Positions 17,297 to 25,981 of a stretch of 64,000 bases of DNA are shown piece by piece. The notes below the pieces were generated by a model that saw nothing but the letters and a program-made list of their open reading frames with translations, was not told where the DNA came from and did no database searches. The stretch comes from Alteromonas sp. LOR (GTDB lineage: Bacteria; Pseudomonadota; Gammaproteobacteria; Enterobacterales; Alteromonadaceae). The position numbers were made by a program, and so were the translations under genes. Numbering within the stretch: the first letter of the stretch is position 1; every line of letters begins with the position of its first letter. The stretch is taken from assembly GCF_000753865.1 (NCBI RefSeq), contig NZ_JQFW01000040.1:23803-87802 (forward strand), written 5' to 3'.

Positions 17297-19012
17297 ATGA
17301 TAGCTAAAATAACACACTCACTTTTCACGATGACGTTCGCAATTACACTATGCAGTACGCTTTGTATATCGTCTTCACACGCATATGACAGAGTAACGGG
17401 CAAGCCATTTGCCAGCCGGTCGGAGGTTATAGCGCAGCACGGCATGGCGGCAACCAGTCAACCCTTAGCAACGCAGGTCGCTCTGGATGTGCTTAAGCAA
17501 GGTGGAAGTGCTGTCGATGCTGCTATTGCAGCAAATGCTATGCTTGGCTTAGTAGAGCCTACAGGTAGTGGTATAGGAGGAGACTTATTCGCCATTGTAT
17601 GGGATGCCAGTGAACAAAAGCTAGTTGGCTTAAATGCATCAGGTCGTTCTCCCCGTTCACTGACTAAAGCGGTGTTTGCAGAGCGCGGATTGAACAAAAT
17701 CCCTAAGTTTGGTCCCTTACCTGTATCGGTTCCTGGTGCGGTAGACGGCTGGTTTGAGTTACATGAAAAGTTCGGCAAGTTGCCCATGTCTACTCTTTTG
17801 ACTCCTGCCATCGAATACGCAAAAAATGGCTTCCCAGTTTCCGAGCTAATCGCGTATTACTGGCAAATGAATAAAGACAGAATAGGCCACTACGATGGCT
17901 TCGCTGAGACCTACCTCATCAACGGCAATGTGCCCAAAAAAGGCGACATATTCAAAAATCCTGGGCTTGCGGTTTCCTATGAAAAGATAGCTACCGGCGG
18001 CCGTGATGCGTTTTACAAAGGAGATATTGCTCGCGCCATTGATGCGTATATGGAAGCTCAGGGCGGATTTCTTTCTTATCAAGATTTAGCGTCTCATACA
18101 TCACAATGGGTTGAGCCAGTATCGGCAAATTACCGTGGTTACGATGTGTGGGAACTACCTCCAAACGGACAAGGTATTGCCGCACTGCAAATCCTCAATG
18201 TGCTCGAGCGCTACGATATAGAAGGCATGGGGTTTAACTCTGCCGATTATATTCACACCTTTGTAGAAGCCAAAAAGCTCGCATTCGAAGATAGAGCAAA
18301 GTTTTACGCTGATCCCGACTTTAATGATATTCCTGTAGATTGGTTAATCTCTAAAGAGTATGCCAAAAAACGACAGGCGCTCATTGATATGGAAAAAGCA
18401 GCGTCCCGGGTAGATGCAGGTATTTATGAGGGCGATACTATTTATCTAACTGTGGCAGACAAAGACGGCAATATGGTTTCGCTAATTCAAAGTAATTATC
18501 GCGGAATGGGGTCGGGTATGACGCCGCCCGGCTTAGGCTTTGTACTGCAAAATAGAGGTGAAATGTTTACGCTAGAAGAGGGACACTACAACGAGTATCG
18601 CCCAGGCAAACGTCCCTTTCATACCATTATTCCCGCATTTGTTACCCGAAACGGTCGTCCCGTGATGAGCTTTGGGGTAATGGGTGGTGGCACACAGCCA
18701 CAAATGCACGCACAAATCATCGTTAATATTCTGGATTTTGGTATGAACTTGCAAGAAGCAGGTGATGCACCACGGATTCTCCACAGTGGCTCAAGCAGTC
18801 CTACGGGTGAATTAATGTTAGACGGCGGCTATGTAAGCTTAGAGTCAGGATTCGATGAGGTGGTGCAGCGCGAGCTTATGGAGAGAGGCCATAAACTCCA
18901 GCGTGTGGTGGGTGCATTTGGCGGCTATCAAGCCATTGCTTGGGATGCTAAAAAAGGCGTGTATTTTGGCGCTTCTGAAAGCAGAAAAGATGGACAAGCT
19001 GCAGGGTATTAA
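17297..19012 (+). CDS. ggt: Gamma-glutamyltransferase family protein (periplasmic)
   Basis: An N-terminal nucleophile hydrolase expected to act on gamma-glutamyl amides such as glutathione. A signal peptide ends near SSSHA. The precursor should self-cleave before the catalytic Thr, T381, in GDTIYLTVADKDGNMVS. Classic GGTs have Thr-Thr-His at this point; here it is Thr-Ile-Tyr, as in other GGT-like acylase subfamilies, so the substrate may not be glutathione. The early motif GSAVDAAIAANAMLGLVEPTGSGIGGD and the oxyanion-type GGGTQPQ are present. I chose the ATG at 17297 over the GTG at 17294. It stands alone, followed by the Dyp-type peroxidase gene. Confidence 0.9.
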   Translation: MIAKITHSLFTMTFAITLCSTLCISSSHAYDRVTGKPFASRSEVIAQHGMAATSQPLATQVALDVLKQGGSAVDAAIAANAMLGLVEPTGSGIGGDLFAIVWDASEQKLVGLNASGRSPRSLTKAVFAERGLNKIPKFGPLPVSVPGAVDGWFELHEKFGKLPMSTLLTPAIEYAKNGFPVSELIAYYWQMNKDRIGHYDGFAETYLINGNVPKKGDIFKNPGLAVSYEKIATGGRDAFYKGDIARAIDAYMEAQGGFLSYQDLASHTSQWVEPVSANYRGYDVWELPPNGQGIAALQILNVLERYDIEGMGFNSADYIHTFVEAKKLAFEDRAKFYADPDFNDIPVDWLISKEYAKKRQALIDMEKAASRVDAGIYEGDTIYLTVADKDGNMVSLIQSNYRGMGSGMTPPGLGFVLQNRGEMFTLEEGHYNEYRPGKRPFHTIIPAFVTRNGRPVMSFGVMGGGTQPQMHAQIIVNILDFGMNLQEAGDAPRILHSGSSSPTGELMLDGGYVSLESGFDEVVQRELMERGHKLQRVVGAFGGYQAIAWDAKKGVYFGASESRKDGQAAGY

Positions 19013-19160
19013 GCACACTGACAATACTCGTCACAGCAAGGGATTTAACCGCCTGTAACAGGATTCGTATAACATCTGTAATAACGGTTAATAAGCGCTG
19101 TTTGAATGAGTAGTTTTTATAAGTGCTTTAAGAAAACTTCAAATAATAACAAGAGCTGCA

Positions 19161-20087
19161 ATGACACAACCACAAAAAGGCATATGCGCAGAGCCAAATT
19201 TGCATGCGCAATATTTGATGCTCAATGTTGTCGATGAGGACAGCGAAGCCGTAAGAGCAAAATTAGCGAGAGTGCTCGATATTTTCGAGCACTTTGAAAA
19301 TGAGCATTACGAAGCCATGGTTACCGGTGTTATTGCGGTGGGAACCAGCTATTGGGCCGATGTTTATCCCGGGCTAATCCCCGTTGAGCTTGCTCCTTTC
19401 CCCGATATGCAATGTGAAGACAGAAGCGCGCCAACCACACCTTGCGATTTGTTTATTCAAATTCGAGCAGACCGGCTAGATATTTGCCACGCCGTTGGTA
19501 TAGAGGTGATGGACTTACTGCGCATTCACGTTGAGTTGGTAGAGCAGGTACGGGGTTTTCGCTATCTCGACGGTCGCGACCTCAATGGCTTTCTTTATGC
19601 TACTGACAACCCTAGAGGGATGGCCCGCAGAAAGGTCGCTATTATTAGCGAAGAGGACGACCCCGATTTTCAAGGGGGAAGTTACTTGCATGTGCAGCGA
19701 TATCGACATGATCTTAGGCGCTGGAATAGTTTGTCTGATAGGCAAAAAGAACAGGCCATGGGAACCACTCAGCAACACAATCTGCCAAGTGTGGAGCAGT
19801 CTCAGTCGTCACACTGCGTTCGCGCCGTAAGCGCATCTGCTGATGATGAAACGTCTAAACTTATGAAGCAAGGTATGCCCTATGGCGATATGGCATCTCA
19901 AGGCTTGTTTTCTGTCTGCTGTAGCGCAAGCGCGCGACCCTTTAAGCATATGTTACAAAGTCAGATATACGGCAACGGAGAAGGGGATTACGACCGGTGG
20001 TTAGACTTTACAAGTGCAGAGACCGGTGCTGCATTCTTTGCACCCTCTGTTAACTTTATAAAAGCGCAGGCTACCCTATCGAACTGA
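19161..20087 (+). CDS. Dyp-type haem peroxidase
   Basis: A dye-decolourising peroxidase family protein of 308 residues. The GxxDG-type motif appears as GFRYLDGRDLNGF, and the distal Arg region as GGSYLHVQRYRHDL. The proximal haem ligand is H218 in SHCVRA, with the conserved Arg three residues on. A C-terminal FTSAETGAAFFAPS stretch is also typical. There is no signal peptide, so it is probably cytoplasmic or in an encapsulin, as in YfeX-like forms; no encapsulin gene is in the window. The GXXDG motif is normally followed by T-E-N; here it is R-D-L, a departure worth noting. The gene ends 21 bp from the convergent cyclase gene. Confidence 0.88.
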   Translation: MTQPQKGICAEPNLHAQYLMLNVVDEDSEAVRAKLARVLDIFEHFENEHYEAMVTGVIAVGTSYWADVYPGLIPVELAPFPDMQCEDRSAPTTPCDLFIQIRADRLDICHAVGIEVMDLLRIHVELVEQVRGFRYLDGRDLNGFLYATDNPRGMARRKVAIISEEDDPDFQGGSYLHVQRYRHDLRRWNSLSDRQKEQAMGTTQQHNLPSVEQSQSSHCVRAVSASADDETSKLMKQGMPYGDMASQGLFSVCCSASARPFKHMLQSQIYGNGEGDYDRWLDFTSAETGAAFFAPSVNFIKAQATLSN

Positions 20088-20108
20088 CACCTCTCTATTG
20101 CACCACTT

Positions 20109-21191
20109 TTACTGAAGCACTAGGGCGCCATCCCAGTCGTCATCTAAATCTATATTTCGATAAATACGACATACGTCAATATGGTGATGGGCTAGGGTAT
20201 CATTTGGATTAACTGCCAATGCGGTTTCAAAGTAGGCAATCGCTTCATCCCACTGCTTGTTAATACGACATGCCAAGCCCGCTGCAATTTTGGCTTGCAC
20301 AGAAATACGCGCCGCTTGCTCAACGTTGCTGAGATGACTTAGTACCTCATAAATTTCAATCGGCGCTTGACGGCCTTTTACCCGAACCCAATCGAGTAAG
20401 CGGGTCTTAATGGGATAGCCTGCCCCTAAGGTTTGCAGTACTTGAGCACTCACAATAATATCGGCTTGGTATTTCGGCGTCAGTGCTTCAAGACGCGATG
20501 CAATATTAACACTGTCGCCAATTACTGTGGTGTCCATGCGATCGTCGGAACCTACCGTGCCCATGATCACATTTCCAAAGTGTATCCCAATACCCATGTT
20601 GACCGCAGCGTAGTTGCTGTTCTTTCTATGTCCGTTATATATGGTCAGTGCTTTTCTTAAATCTAATGCAGCGTTTAAAGAGTCGATGGCTTTATCTCTC
20701 GCTGTGCCACCTGGGTGGTCGAATAAGGCCATAATGCCATCACCCATGAACTTGTCGATAAAGCCACTGTTTTGATGAATAGGGTCGTTCATGCGGGTAA
20801 AGTATGAATTAAGGAAATTCATTAACTCTTGAGGTGTTATGCGTTCAGAAAAGCCAGTAAATCCTCTAATGTCGCAAAACATAATAGCGACTTCATTTTC
20901 TGAGGCATAGCCTAAACCAAGGTTGTCTACATCGGTATTGGCCATGTGCTCTACAAACTGCTTGGGCACAAATTTTTGAAATGTTTGATTTAATCGCAGG
21001 GCCTCATCAGCCGCTTCTTGAAACCGAAGCTCTTTTTCAATACTTAAGTCGGTATTGCGCCTGTTCTTTTTGAACTGCGTAACTCGTCGTGCAAATCTTC
21101 GACTGCGCTTAATAAGCAGTATCGTGATGACGGCGCTATAAATGAGGAGTAGAACTATCCCTATTCCTAAAAACCATTCCATAGAAGACAT
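20109..21191 (-). CDS. Membrane-anchored class III adenylate cyclase with TPR region
   Basis: A 360-residue protein with one N-terminal membrane helix (about 5-27), a basic and coiled stretch, a class III cyclase domain (about 85-275) and a C-terminal TPR-like helix pair (about 295-345, containing WDEAIAYFETALAVNPND). Both metal Asp residues are visible (FCDIRGFT and GDGIMALF), as is the Lys in FIDKFMGDG and the Asp in MDTTVIGD that favour ATP. The transition-state Asn and Arg lie in NIASRLE. It should therefore be active and make cAMP, with the TPR as a possible interaction site. The start may be either ATG at 21191 or 21182. Confidence 0.88.
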   Translation of the reverse strand: MSSMEWFLGIGIVLLLIYSAVITILLIKRSRRFARRVTQFKKNRRNTDLSIEKELRFQEAADEALRLNQTFQKFVPKQFVEHMANTDVDNLGLGYASENEVAIMFCDIRGFTGFSERITPQELMNFLNSYFTRMNDPIHQNSGFIDKFMGDGIMALFDHPGGTARDKAIDSLNAALDLRKALTIYNGHRKNSNYAAVNMGIGIHFGNVIMGTVGSDDRMDTTVIGDSVNIASRLEALTPKYQADIIVSAQVLQTLGAGYPIKTRLLDWVRVKGRQAPIEIYEVLSHLSNVEQAARISVQAKIAAGLACRINKQWDEAIAYFETALAVNPNDTLAHHHIDVCRIYRNIDLDDDWDGALVLQ

Positions 21192-21539
21192 TCGCTATTC
21201 TTATTCAAAGTGACTTTATAATGAGAATGAAGACATCAATACAAGATAGTGTGAAAATTTAAATACTAAAAATACAATACAAAAATGTAGCTCAGAAATG
21301 TAGTACAGAAATTTCGAAATCTTGTGAGTGCCTGCTTATGACTAAGGTAAACGTATACTGTAGTGTAATTCAAGTGAACATTAGTTGAGGAAAGAGATTG
21401 GTCAAAAAAAGGTATTTAATAATAAAGAGATTAGCTATTTAAGGGCCGATAAATGATTACTAGAGAGCACAACATTTATGTGCTCTCTAGGTATAGCTGC
21501 TCTGTGCATAAATACAATCAGGGCTACTACACAAATGCC
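21192..21539. other. 348-bp intergenic region
   Basis: Non-coding AT-rich stretch between the hemL stop and the cyclase start, both on the minus strand. It contains the 12-bp perfect inverted repeat at 21460-21490 and should contain the cyclase promoter. I see no gene. Confidence 0.55.
21460..21490. other. 12-bp perfect inverted repeat after hemL
   Basis: CTAGAGAGCACA pairs with TGTGCTCTCTAG around a 7-base loop, 50 bp beyond the hemL stop. Neither strand has a T tract, so it is not a classical intrinsic terminator. It might protect the 3' end of hemL mRNA or be a protein site. Confidence 0.7.
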
Positions 21540-22820
21540 TTAAAGCGTAGCAAATACCTTATCTGCAGCCGCTAGTGTTTTTTCTATAACACTGGCATCG
21601 TGGGCTTTAGATACAAATCCTGCCTCGTAGGAGGCCGGGGCTAGGTATACACCCTCGTTCAGCATGCCGTGATAAAACTTATTAAATTGCTCGGTGTTGC
21701 AATTAATAGCCTGTTTATAGTTCGTCACCTTCTCAACGTCGGTGAAGAATATCCCAAACATACTGCCTGCAACATTAGTAGTTAGACTAATATTGTGCTT
21801 GTCGGCCAGTGCCTGCATGCCATCTACCAACGCCTGCGTATTCTCAAAAATTGAGTCATAGAGGTCTTCTTGCTGCAGTTGTTCCATAGCTGCAAGGCCA
21901 GCGGCCATTGCTACTGGGTTACCCGACAGCGTTCCCGCCTGATAGACAGGCCCTGTTGGGGCTATGTGCGTGATAATATCTTTTCTGCCACCAAAACAAC
22001 CTACCGGCATACCGCCGCCAATCACCTTGCCAAGGCAGGTAAGATCAGGCTTAACACCATAACGTTCTTGAGCTCCACCGCGAGATACGCGGAAGCCTGT
22101 CATGACTTCGTCAAAAATAAGTACGCTTGAATACTCATCGCATACCGCACGAAGGCCCTCAAGAAAGCCTTCCACAGGCGGAATACAGTTCATGTTGCCA
22201 GCCACTGGCTCTACAATAATACAGGCAATGTCATCGCCATGAGCTTTAAAGATCTCTTTAACCGATTCAATATTGTTATATTCAACGGTAAGCGTATGTC
22301 CCGCCACATTATCAGGTACGCCAGGAGAGCTTGGTACACCCAGTGTCAGTGCACCTGACCCCGCTTTTACTAACAACGAGTCGGCATGCCCATGATAGCA
22401 GCCTTCAAATTTTACAATTTTGTTGCGGCCCGTATAGCCACGTGCCAGTCGTATTGCTGACATTGTCGCTTCGGTGCCTGAATTTACCATGCGCACCATC
22501 TCCATTGACGGCACCATTTTGCTCACCGTTTCAGCCATAATGACCTCGGCTTCGGTTGGCGCGCCAAAAGATAACCCGCTGTAAGAAGCCTCTATAACGG
22601 CCTCTCTTATTTTAGGGTTGTTGTGCCCTAATACCATTGGGCCCCATGACTGAATATAGTCAATGTACTGTTTACCGTCTACATCCCACATGTATGCGCC
22701 ATCTGCTTTCGTAATAAAGCGAGGTGTTCCACCTACCGCTTTAAAAGCACGCACAGGTGAATTCACACCACCTGGAATGGTGATTTGAGCTCGGGCAAAT
22801 AGTGTTTCAGATTTTGTCAT
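21540..22820 (-). CDS. hemL: Glutamate-1-semialdehyde 2,1-aminomutase
   Basis: A PLP enzyme that converts glutamate-1-semialdehyde to 5-aminolevulinate in the C5 haem pathway. The ORF extends to 22904, but the family start [12 protein letters not shown] begins at the ATG at 22820 (426 aa). Landmarks are [30 protein letters not shown], and the PLP Lys in [12 protein letters not shown]. The gene begins 4 bp after the pyrB stop codon on the same strand, an uncommon pairing of haem and pyrimidine synthesis that suggests an operon. Confidence 0.96.
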   Translation of the reverse strand: MTKSETLFARAQITIPGGVNSPVRAFKAVGGTPRFITKADGAYMWDVDGKQYIDYIQSWGPMVLGHNNPKIREAVIEASYSGLSFGAPTEAEVIMAETVSKMVPSMEMVRMVNSGTEATMSAIRLARGYTGRNKIVKFEGCYHGHADSLLVKAGSGALTLGVPSSPGVPDNVAGHTLTVEYNNIESVKEIFKAHGDDIACIIVEPVAGNMNCIPPVEGFLEGLRAVCDEYSSVLIFDEVMTGFRVSRGGAQERYGVKPDLTCLGKVIGGGMPVGCFGGRKDIITHIAPTGPVYQAGTLSGNPVAMAAGLAAMEQLQQEDLYDSIFENTQALVDGMQALADKHNISLTTNVAGSMFGIFFTDVEKVTNYKQAINCNTEQFNKFYHGMLNEGVYLAPASYEAGFVSKAHDASVIEKTLAAADKVFATL

Positions 22821-22824
22821 GTAA

Positions 22825-23838
22825 TTACTTACTCTTATTGCTGTACCAAACGACGTCACGTTCGTATTTTGTGACCAAGTGCTCCACACCAAGAGTGAGG
22901 GCAAATAAGGCCATTCTTACCAACACACCATTATCGGTTTGTCGGAAAATGGCTAGGTTTGGATTAAGGTTTAAATCGTTATCTAGCTCGTTGGCTTCCA
23001 TACGAGAATCTCGCGGAAGTGGATGCATAATGACGGTCTTAGACTGAAAGTGACGTGTGTAAATCGATTGATTTAACCGAAACTTTCCGCGGTATTTATT
23101 GGCTTCATCTTGTGAAGGGAATCGCTCTTCTTGAATACGAGTTTGATAGCAAATGTCCGCATCCATGCTGCCTTCTAGGGTATCGGTGATAGTAAGTTGA
23201 TGACCCGCTTGCTCAATAGCATCAATGACAGGTTGCGGCATGGCTAATTCTTGAGGCGATATTAAGGTAAAACGAACATTATTAAATAAACACAATAAAC
23301 GGGATAATGAATGCACGGTTCTACCGTAGCGCAAGTCGCCTATCATAGCGATATGAAGCCCATCGATACCTTGGCCGTTGTATTCTAACTCACGTTTAAT
23401 GGTAAATAGGTCTAACAGGGCTTGGGTAGGATGTTCATTTGCACCATCGCCGCCATTAATTACGGGGACTCGGCTTCCTTCAGCAAATTCAGCCACAGAA
23501 CCGGCCGCGGGATGTCGCATGGCGATAATATCTGAATACCCGCTTAATACTCTTGCGGTATCGTACAGAGACTCGCCCTTTGCCAGCGCTGAACTCGACA
23601 TTCCGGTCGTTTCTCGCACTTCACCACCTAACAAGTTGAAGGCGGTACCAAAACTCACGCGAGTTCGGGTACTGGGTTCAAAAAAAAGGTTACCAAGAAT
23701 GGCGCCTTCTAATACCGTCGTGCGTTTTTCTCGTCTTGCATAAGGTTGCATGGAATCGGCTACTGAGAACACCTTCTCAATGGCCTCCCGATCGAATTGA
23801 TTAACCGAAAGAATATGGTTACCAGTAAAGTCAGACAT
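22825..23838 (-). CDS. pyrB: Aspartate carbamoyltransferase catalytic chain
   Basis: Condenses carbamoyl phosphate with aspartate, the first committed step of pyrimidine synthesis. The carbamoyl-phosphate motif appears as [12 protein letters not shown], the second as HPTQALLDL, and the later MHPLPR is present. The protein is 337 residues from the ATG at 23838 (or 342 from 23853), longer than the 311 of enteric PyrB because of extensions at both ends. No pyrI regulatory chain follows; instead hemL comes 4 bp later. Pyrimidine-type attenuation is not visible upstream. Confidence 0.96.
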   Translation of the reverse strand: MSDFTGNHILSVNQFDREAIEKVFSVADSMQPYARREKRTTVLEGAILGNLFFEPSTRTRVSFGTAFNLLGGEVRETTGMSSSALAKGESLYDTARVLSGYSDIIAMRHPAAGSVAEFAEGSRVPVINGGDGANEHPTQALLDLFTIKRELEYNGQGIDGLHIAMIGDLRYGRTVHSLSRLLCLFNNVRFTLISPQELAMPQPVIDAIEQAGHQLTITDTLEGSMDADICYQTRIQEERFPSQDEANKYRGKFRLNQSIYTRHFQSKTVIMHPLPRDSRMEANELDNDLNLNPNLAIFRQTDNGVLVRMALFALTLGVEHLVTKYERDVVWYSNKSK

Positions 23839-23954
23839 GAGCCACTCAATCATTAACGAAAACGCCGCTAGTGTATAACAAACCGCGGTATAAGTAATCT
23901 TTCAGCGGCAAACTCTAAGCGTAATTCGCGCATTTGTTTCGTGAATCGTTGTGA

Positions 23955-24599
23955 CTACTTATTGCGATAATGCGTAAACAATACTGCTATTTTTTCTGCT
24001 GCTTGGCCTACGTGTTCGTTTATGTGTGTATCGTTCATTGCAGGGTGAATGCCGCATAGCAGCATGGTGTGAAATTCGCCTTTCAATAGTGCGCAGTAAT
24101 CAATGGCAAGTTGATTCGCTTTCTCTTGAGAAATGTCACCTTTGCCCAACTGCCAAATTGTATGACCAAGAGCGTCTAGCGAGCGTTTCGGGCCGGCTTG
24201 ATAAAATAGTGACGCCACGTGAGCGTTATTAACAGCCTCGGCAATGATCACCCTAAATATACCCACGGTCTCGGGGTCTTGAATAAGACGTATATATTGC
24301 CTGCCAATTTTATGAAGACACTCTGTAATGTTTGACTCGTGTGGCGCTGACTCAAAAGCTTCAGGAGTATCGAGCTGATATGCTCTGCACTTAGAGGATA
24401 TGGCCGATTGAAAAAGGACGTCTTTACCATCAAAGTGAGAGTAAACCGTTTGCTTTGAAACGCCAGAGGCTTTAGCAATGCCGTCCATAGACGTCTTAGC
24501 AAAGCCATCTTTCAAGAAAAGTCGTGATGCAGCCTGTAAGATAAGCCGAGATTTCTCTTCACTTTTTGGCCTACCTTGTTTTTTTATTTGCGACACCAT
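23955..24599 (-). CDS. TetR/AcrR family transcriptional regulator
   Basis: A 214-residue repressor-type protein. The N-terminal TetR HTH (about 15-60) reads AASRLFLKDGFAKTSMDGIAKASGV and then SKQTVYSHFDGKDVLF. The C-terminal domain resembles the AefR/TetR_C group by eye. It is divergent from the RND efflux genes, with a palindrome at 24647-24661 in the 119-bp gap, so it most likely represses the pump. No sequence feature indicates the inducer. Confidence 0.93.
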   Translation of the reverse strand: MVSQIKKQGRPKSEEKSRLILQAASRLFLKDGFAKTSMDGIAKASGVSKQTVYSHFDGKDVLFQSAISSKCRAYQLDTPEAFESAPHESNITECLHKIGRQYIRLIQDPETVGIFRVIIAEAVNNAHVASLFYQAGPKRSLDALGHTIWQLGKGDISQEKANQLAIDYCALLKGEFHTMLLCGIHPAMNDTHINEHVGQAAEKIAVLFTHYRNK

Positions 24600-24646
24600 G
24601 ATCCTCGCTTGCGAAATAAAAGAATATAACGAATAAATAATATCAT

Positions 24647-24661
24647 ACTGGACGGTCTAGT
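24647..24661. promoter_or_regulatory. Putative TetR operator
   Basis: ACTGGAC-G-GTCTAGT is a near-perfect 7+1+7 inverted repeat with one mismatched pair. It sits in the gap between the divergent TetR and efflux genes, about 48 bp from the TetR start and 58 bp from the efflux adaptor start. Confidence 0.6.
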
Positions 24662-24718
24662 TTTTATATACTAGCATCGCATTATGCATTTGCAACCATC
24701 ATCACTGAGTGTAAAAAC

Positions 24719-25981
24719 ATGAATATGAATTCTGCTGACACCTCGTCAACAGCAAGTAAAGCATCCCTATACGTTGCAATCGTTGTTTTCACTGCCGCGC
24801 TGGTGCTGTTGTTGGTAGCAGCTGGAATAGGTAATGCCGCGCAGACACCTCAGGCGAGAGCGCCCATGTCTGTCGCTACCGGTACAGTAAAGGTGCAACA
24901 GCAGTTTGAAACGCCAATTAATGTCTTCGGCTTAGTTGAATCGCCAAAAGCGACCTCGCTGTCATTTGACACTGGCGGTCAAATAGAGGAAGTGTTGGTT
25001 GAAGAGGGTGATGCTGTGTCCAAAGGGGATGTTGTTGCTCGGTTAGACACTCAGCGCTTAAGAGCAGAGCAAGAAGAGCTTAATGCCTCCTTAGTGCGAG
25101 TAAAGGCAGATTTAAACTTAGCTAAAATCAACAACGATCGCACTCAATCTCTCGTTGACAGAAAACTAGAATCTGCACAGCGTCTTGATGAAACAAACGC
25201 CTCTCTTAGTGTGGCCAATGCGAGGGTAGACGAGATTGAAGCATCCCTTAACTCAATGAATGTGGCACTTGATAGAGCCGTGCTTTACGCACCGTTTGAC
25301 GGTCAAGTTAACCGACGCTTCTTTGATGACGGAAGTGTTGTAAACGCCGGGACCGCGGTCATTGGTATTACGAGCAACGAGCAATTTCAAGCTCGCTTTG
25401 CAGTGCCGGCGGATATTATCGACCAGTTTGATATTGGTGAGCCTGTCATCATTCAAATTGGTGAGCAAAATGCAGCGGGCTTGGTCACCCAACGCCTTGC
25501 TGTGAGAAATATACAAACCAGAACGGTTGATATTCTGGTAACCCTGAACAGCAATGACAAAGTACGACCTGGTGATATGGCTATTTTGTTTGGTGCGCGC
25601 TCGCACAATGAAGAAGGTAGCTGGCTACCTGTGACAGCATTAAGCAACGGGCTACGTGGCCTATGGCGGGTATTTGTATTAAGTGATGCAGCGCAAAGTG
25701 AGAGCGGCACAGCGCTTGAAGCAAGAGTGGTCGAGGTGGTTTACACCGATGGGAAAAACGCCTTCGTCCGTGGGGCGTTAAAAGACGGCGACCGCTATAT
25801 AGTAGACGGTACACACAAACTTTCCCCTGGACAGCGGGTATCCGCAGCCAGTGCGTCAACTCAAACGCAGACACAAACAGAGCGTAAACCTTACTCTGAG
25901 CGCAGTGCGCTAGAAAGTGGTGTTCAAAGCGGTGTTCAAAGCGGCGGTCAAAGCAGCGCGCAATACGCTGGAGTACAGTAA
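24719..25981 (+). CDS. RND efflux periplasmic adaptor (MFP)
   Basis: The membrane-fusion subunit of a tripartite efflux pump. One N-terminal membrane or signal segment (about 17-42) is followed by lipoyl-like halves (GGQIEEVLVEEGDAVSKGDVVARLD), a coiled-coil hairpin (about 110-190) and beta-barrel domains. The C-terminal 30 residues are low complexity, with a tandem SGVQSGVQSGGQSS repeat encoded by 12-bp units. Its TAA stop overlaps the ATG of the next gene by one base, showing translational coupling. No outer-membrane channel gene follows, so a TolC-type partner must be elsewhere. Confidence 0.93.
   Translation: MNMNSADTSSTASKASLYVAIVVFTAALVLLLVAAGIGNAAQTPQARAPMSVATGTVKVQQQFETPINVFGLVESPKATSLSFDTGGQIEEVLVEEGDAVSKGDVVARLDTQRLRAEQEELNASLVRVKADLNLAKINNDRTQSLVDRKLESAQRLDETNASLSVANARVDEIEASLNSMNVALDRAVLYAPFDGQVNRRFFDDGSVVNAGTAVIGITSNEQFQARFAVPADIIDQFDIGEPVIIQIGEQNAAGLVTQRLAVRNIQTRTVDILVTLNSNDKVRPGDMAILFGARSHNEEGSWLPVTALSNGLRGLWRVFVLSDAAQSESGTALEARVVEVVYTDGKNAFVRGALKDGDRYIVDGTHKLSPGQRVSAASASTQTQTQTERKPYSERSALESGVQSGVQSGGQSSAQYAGVQ

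Noticed and set aside
22821..22904. N-terminal extension of hemL
   Set aside because: It would overlap the end of pyrB and the added residues are unlike HemL; the ATG at 22820 fits the family start.
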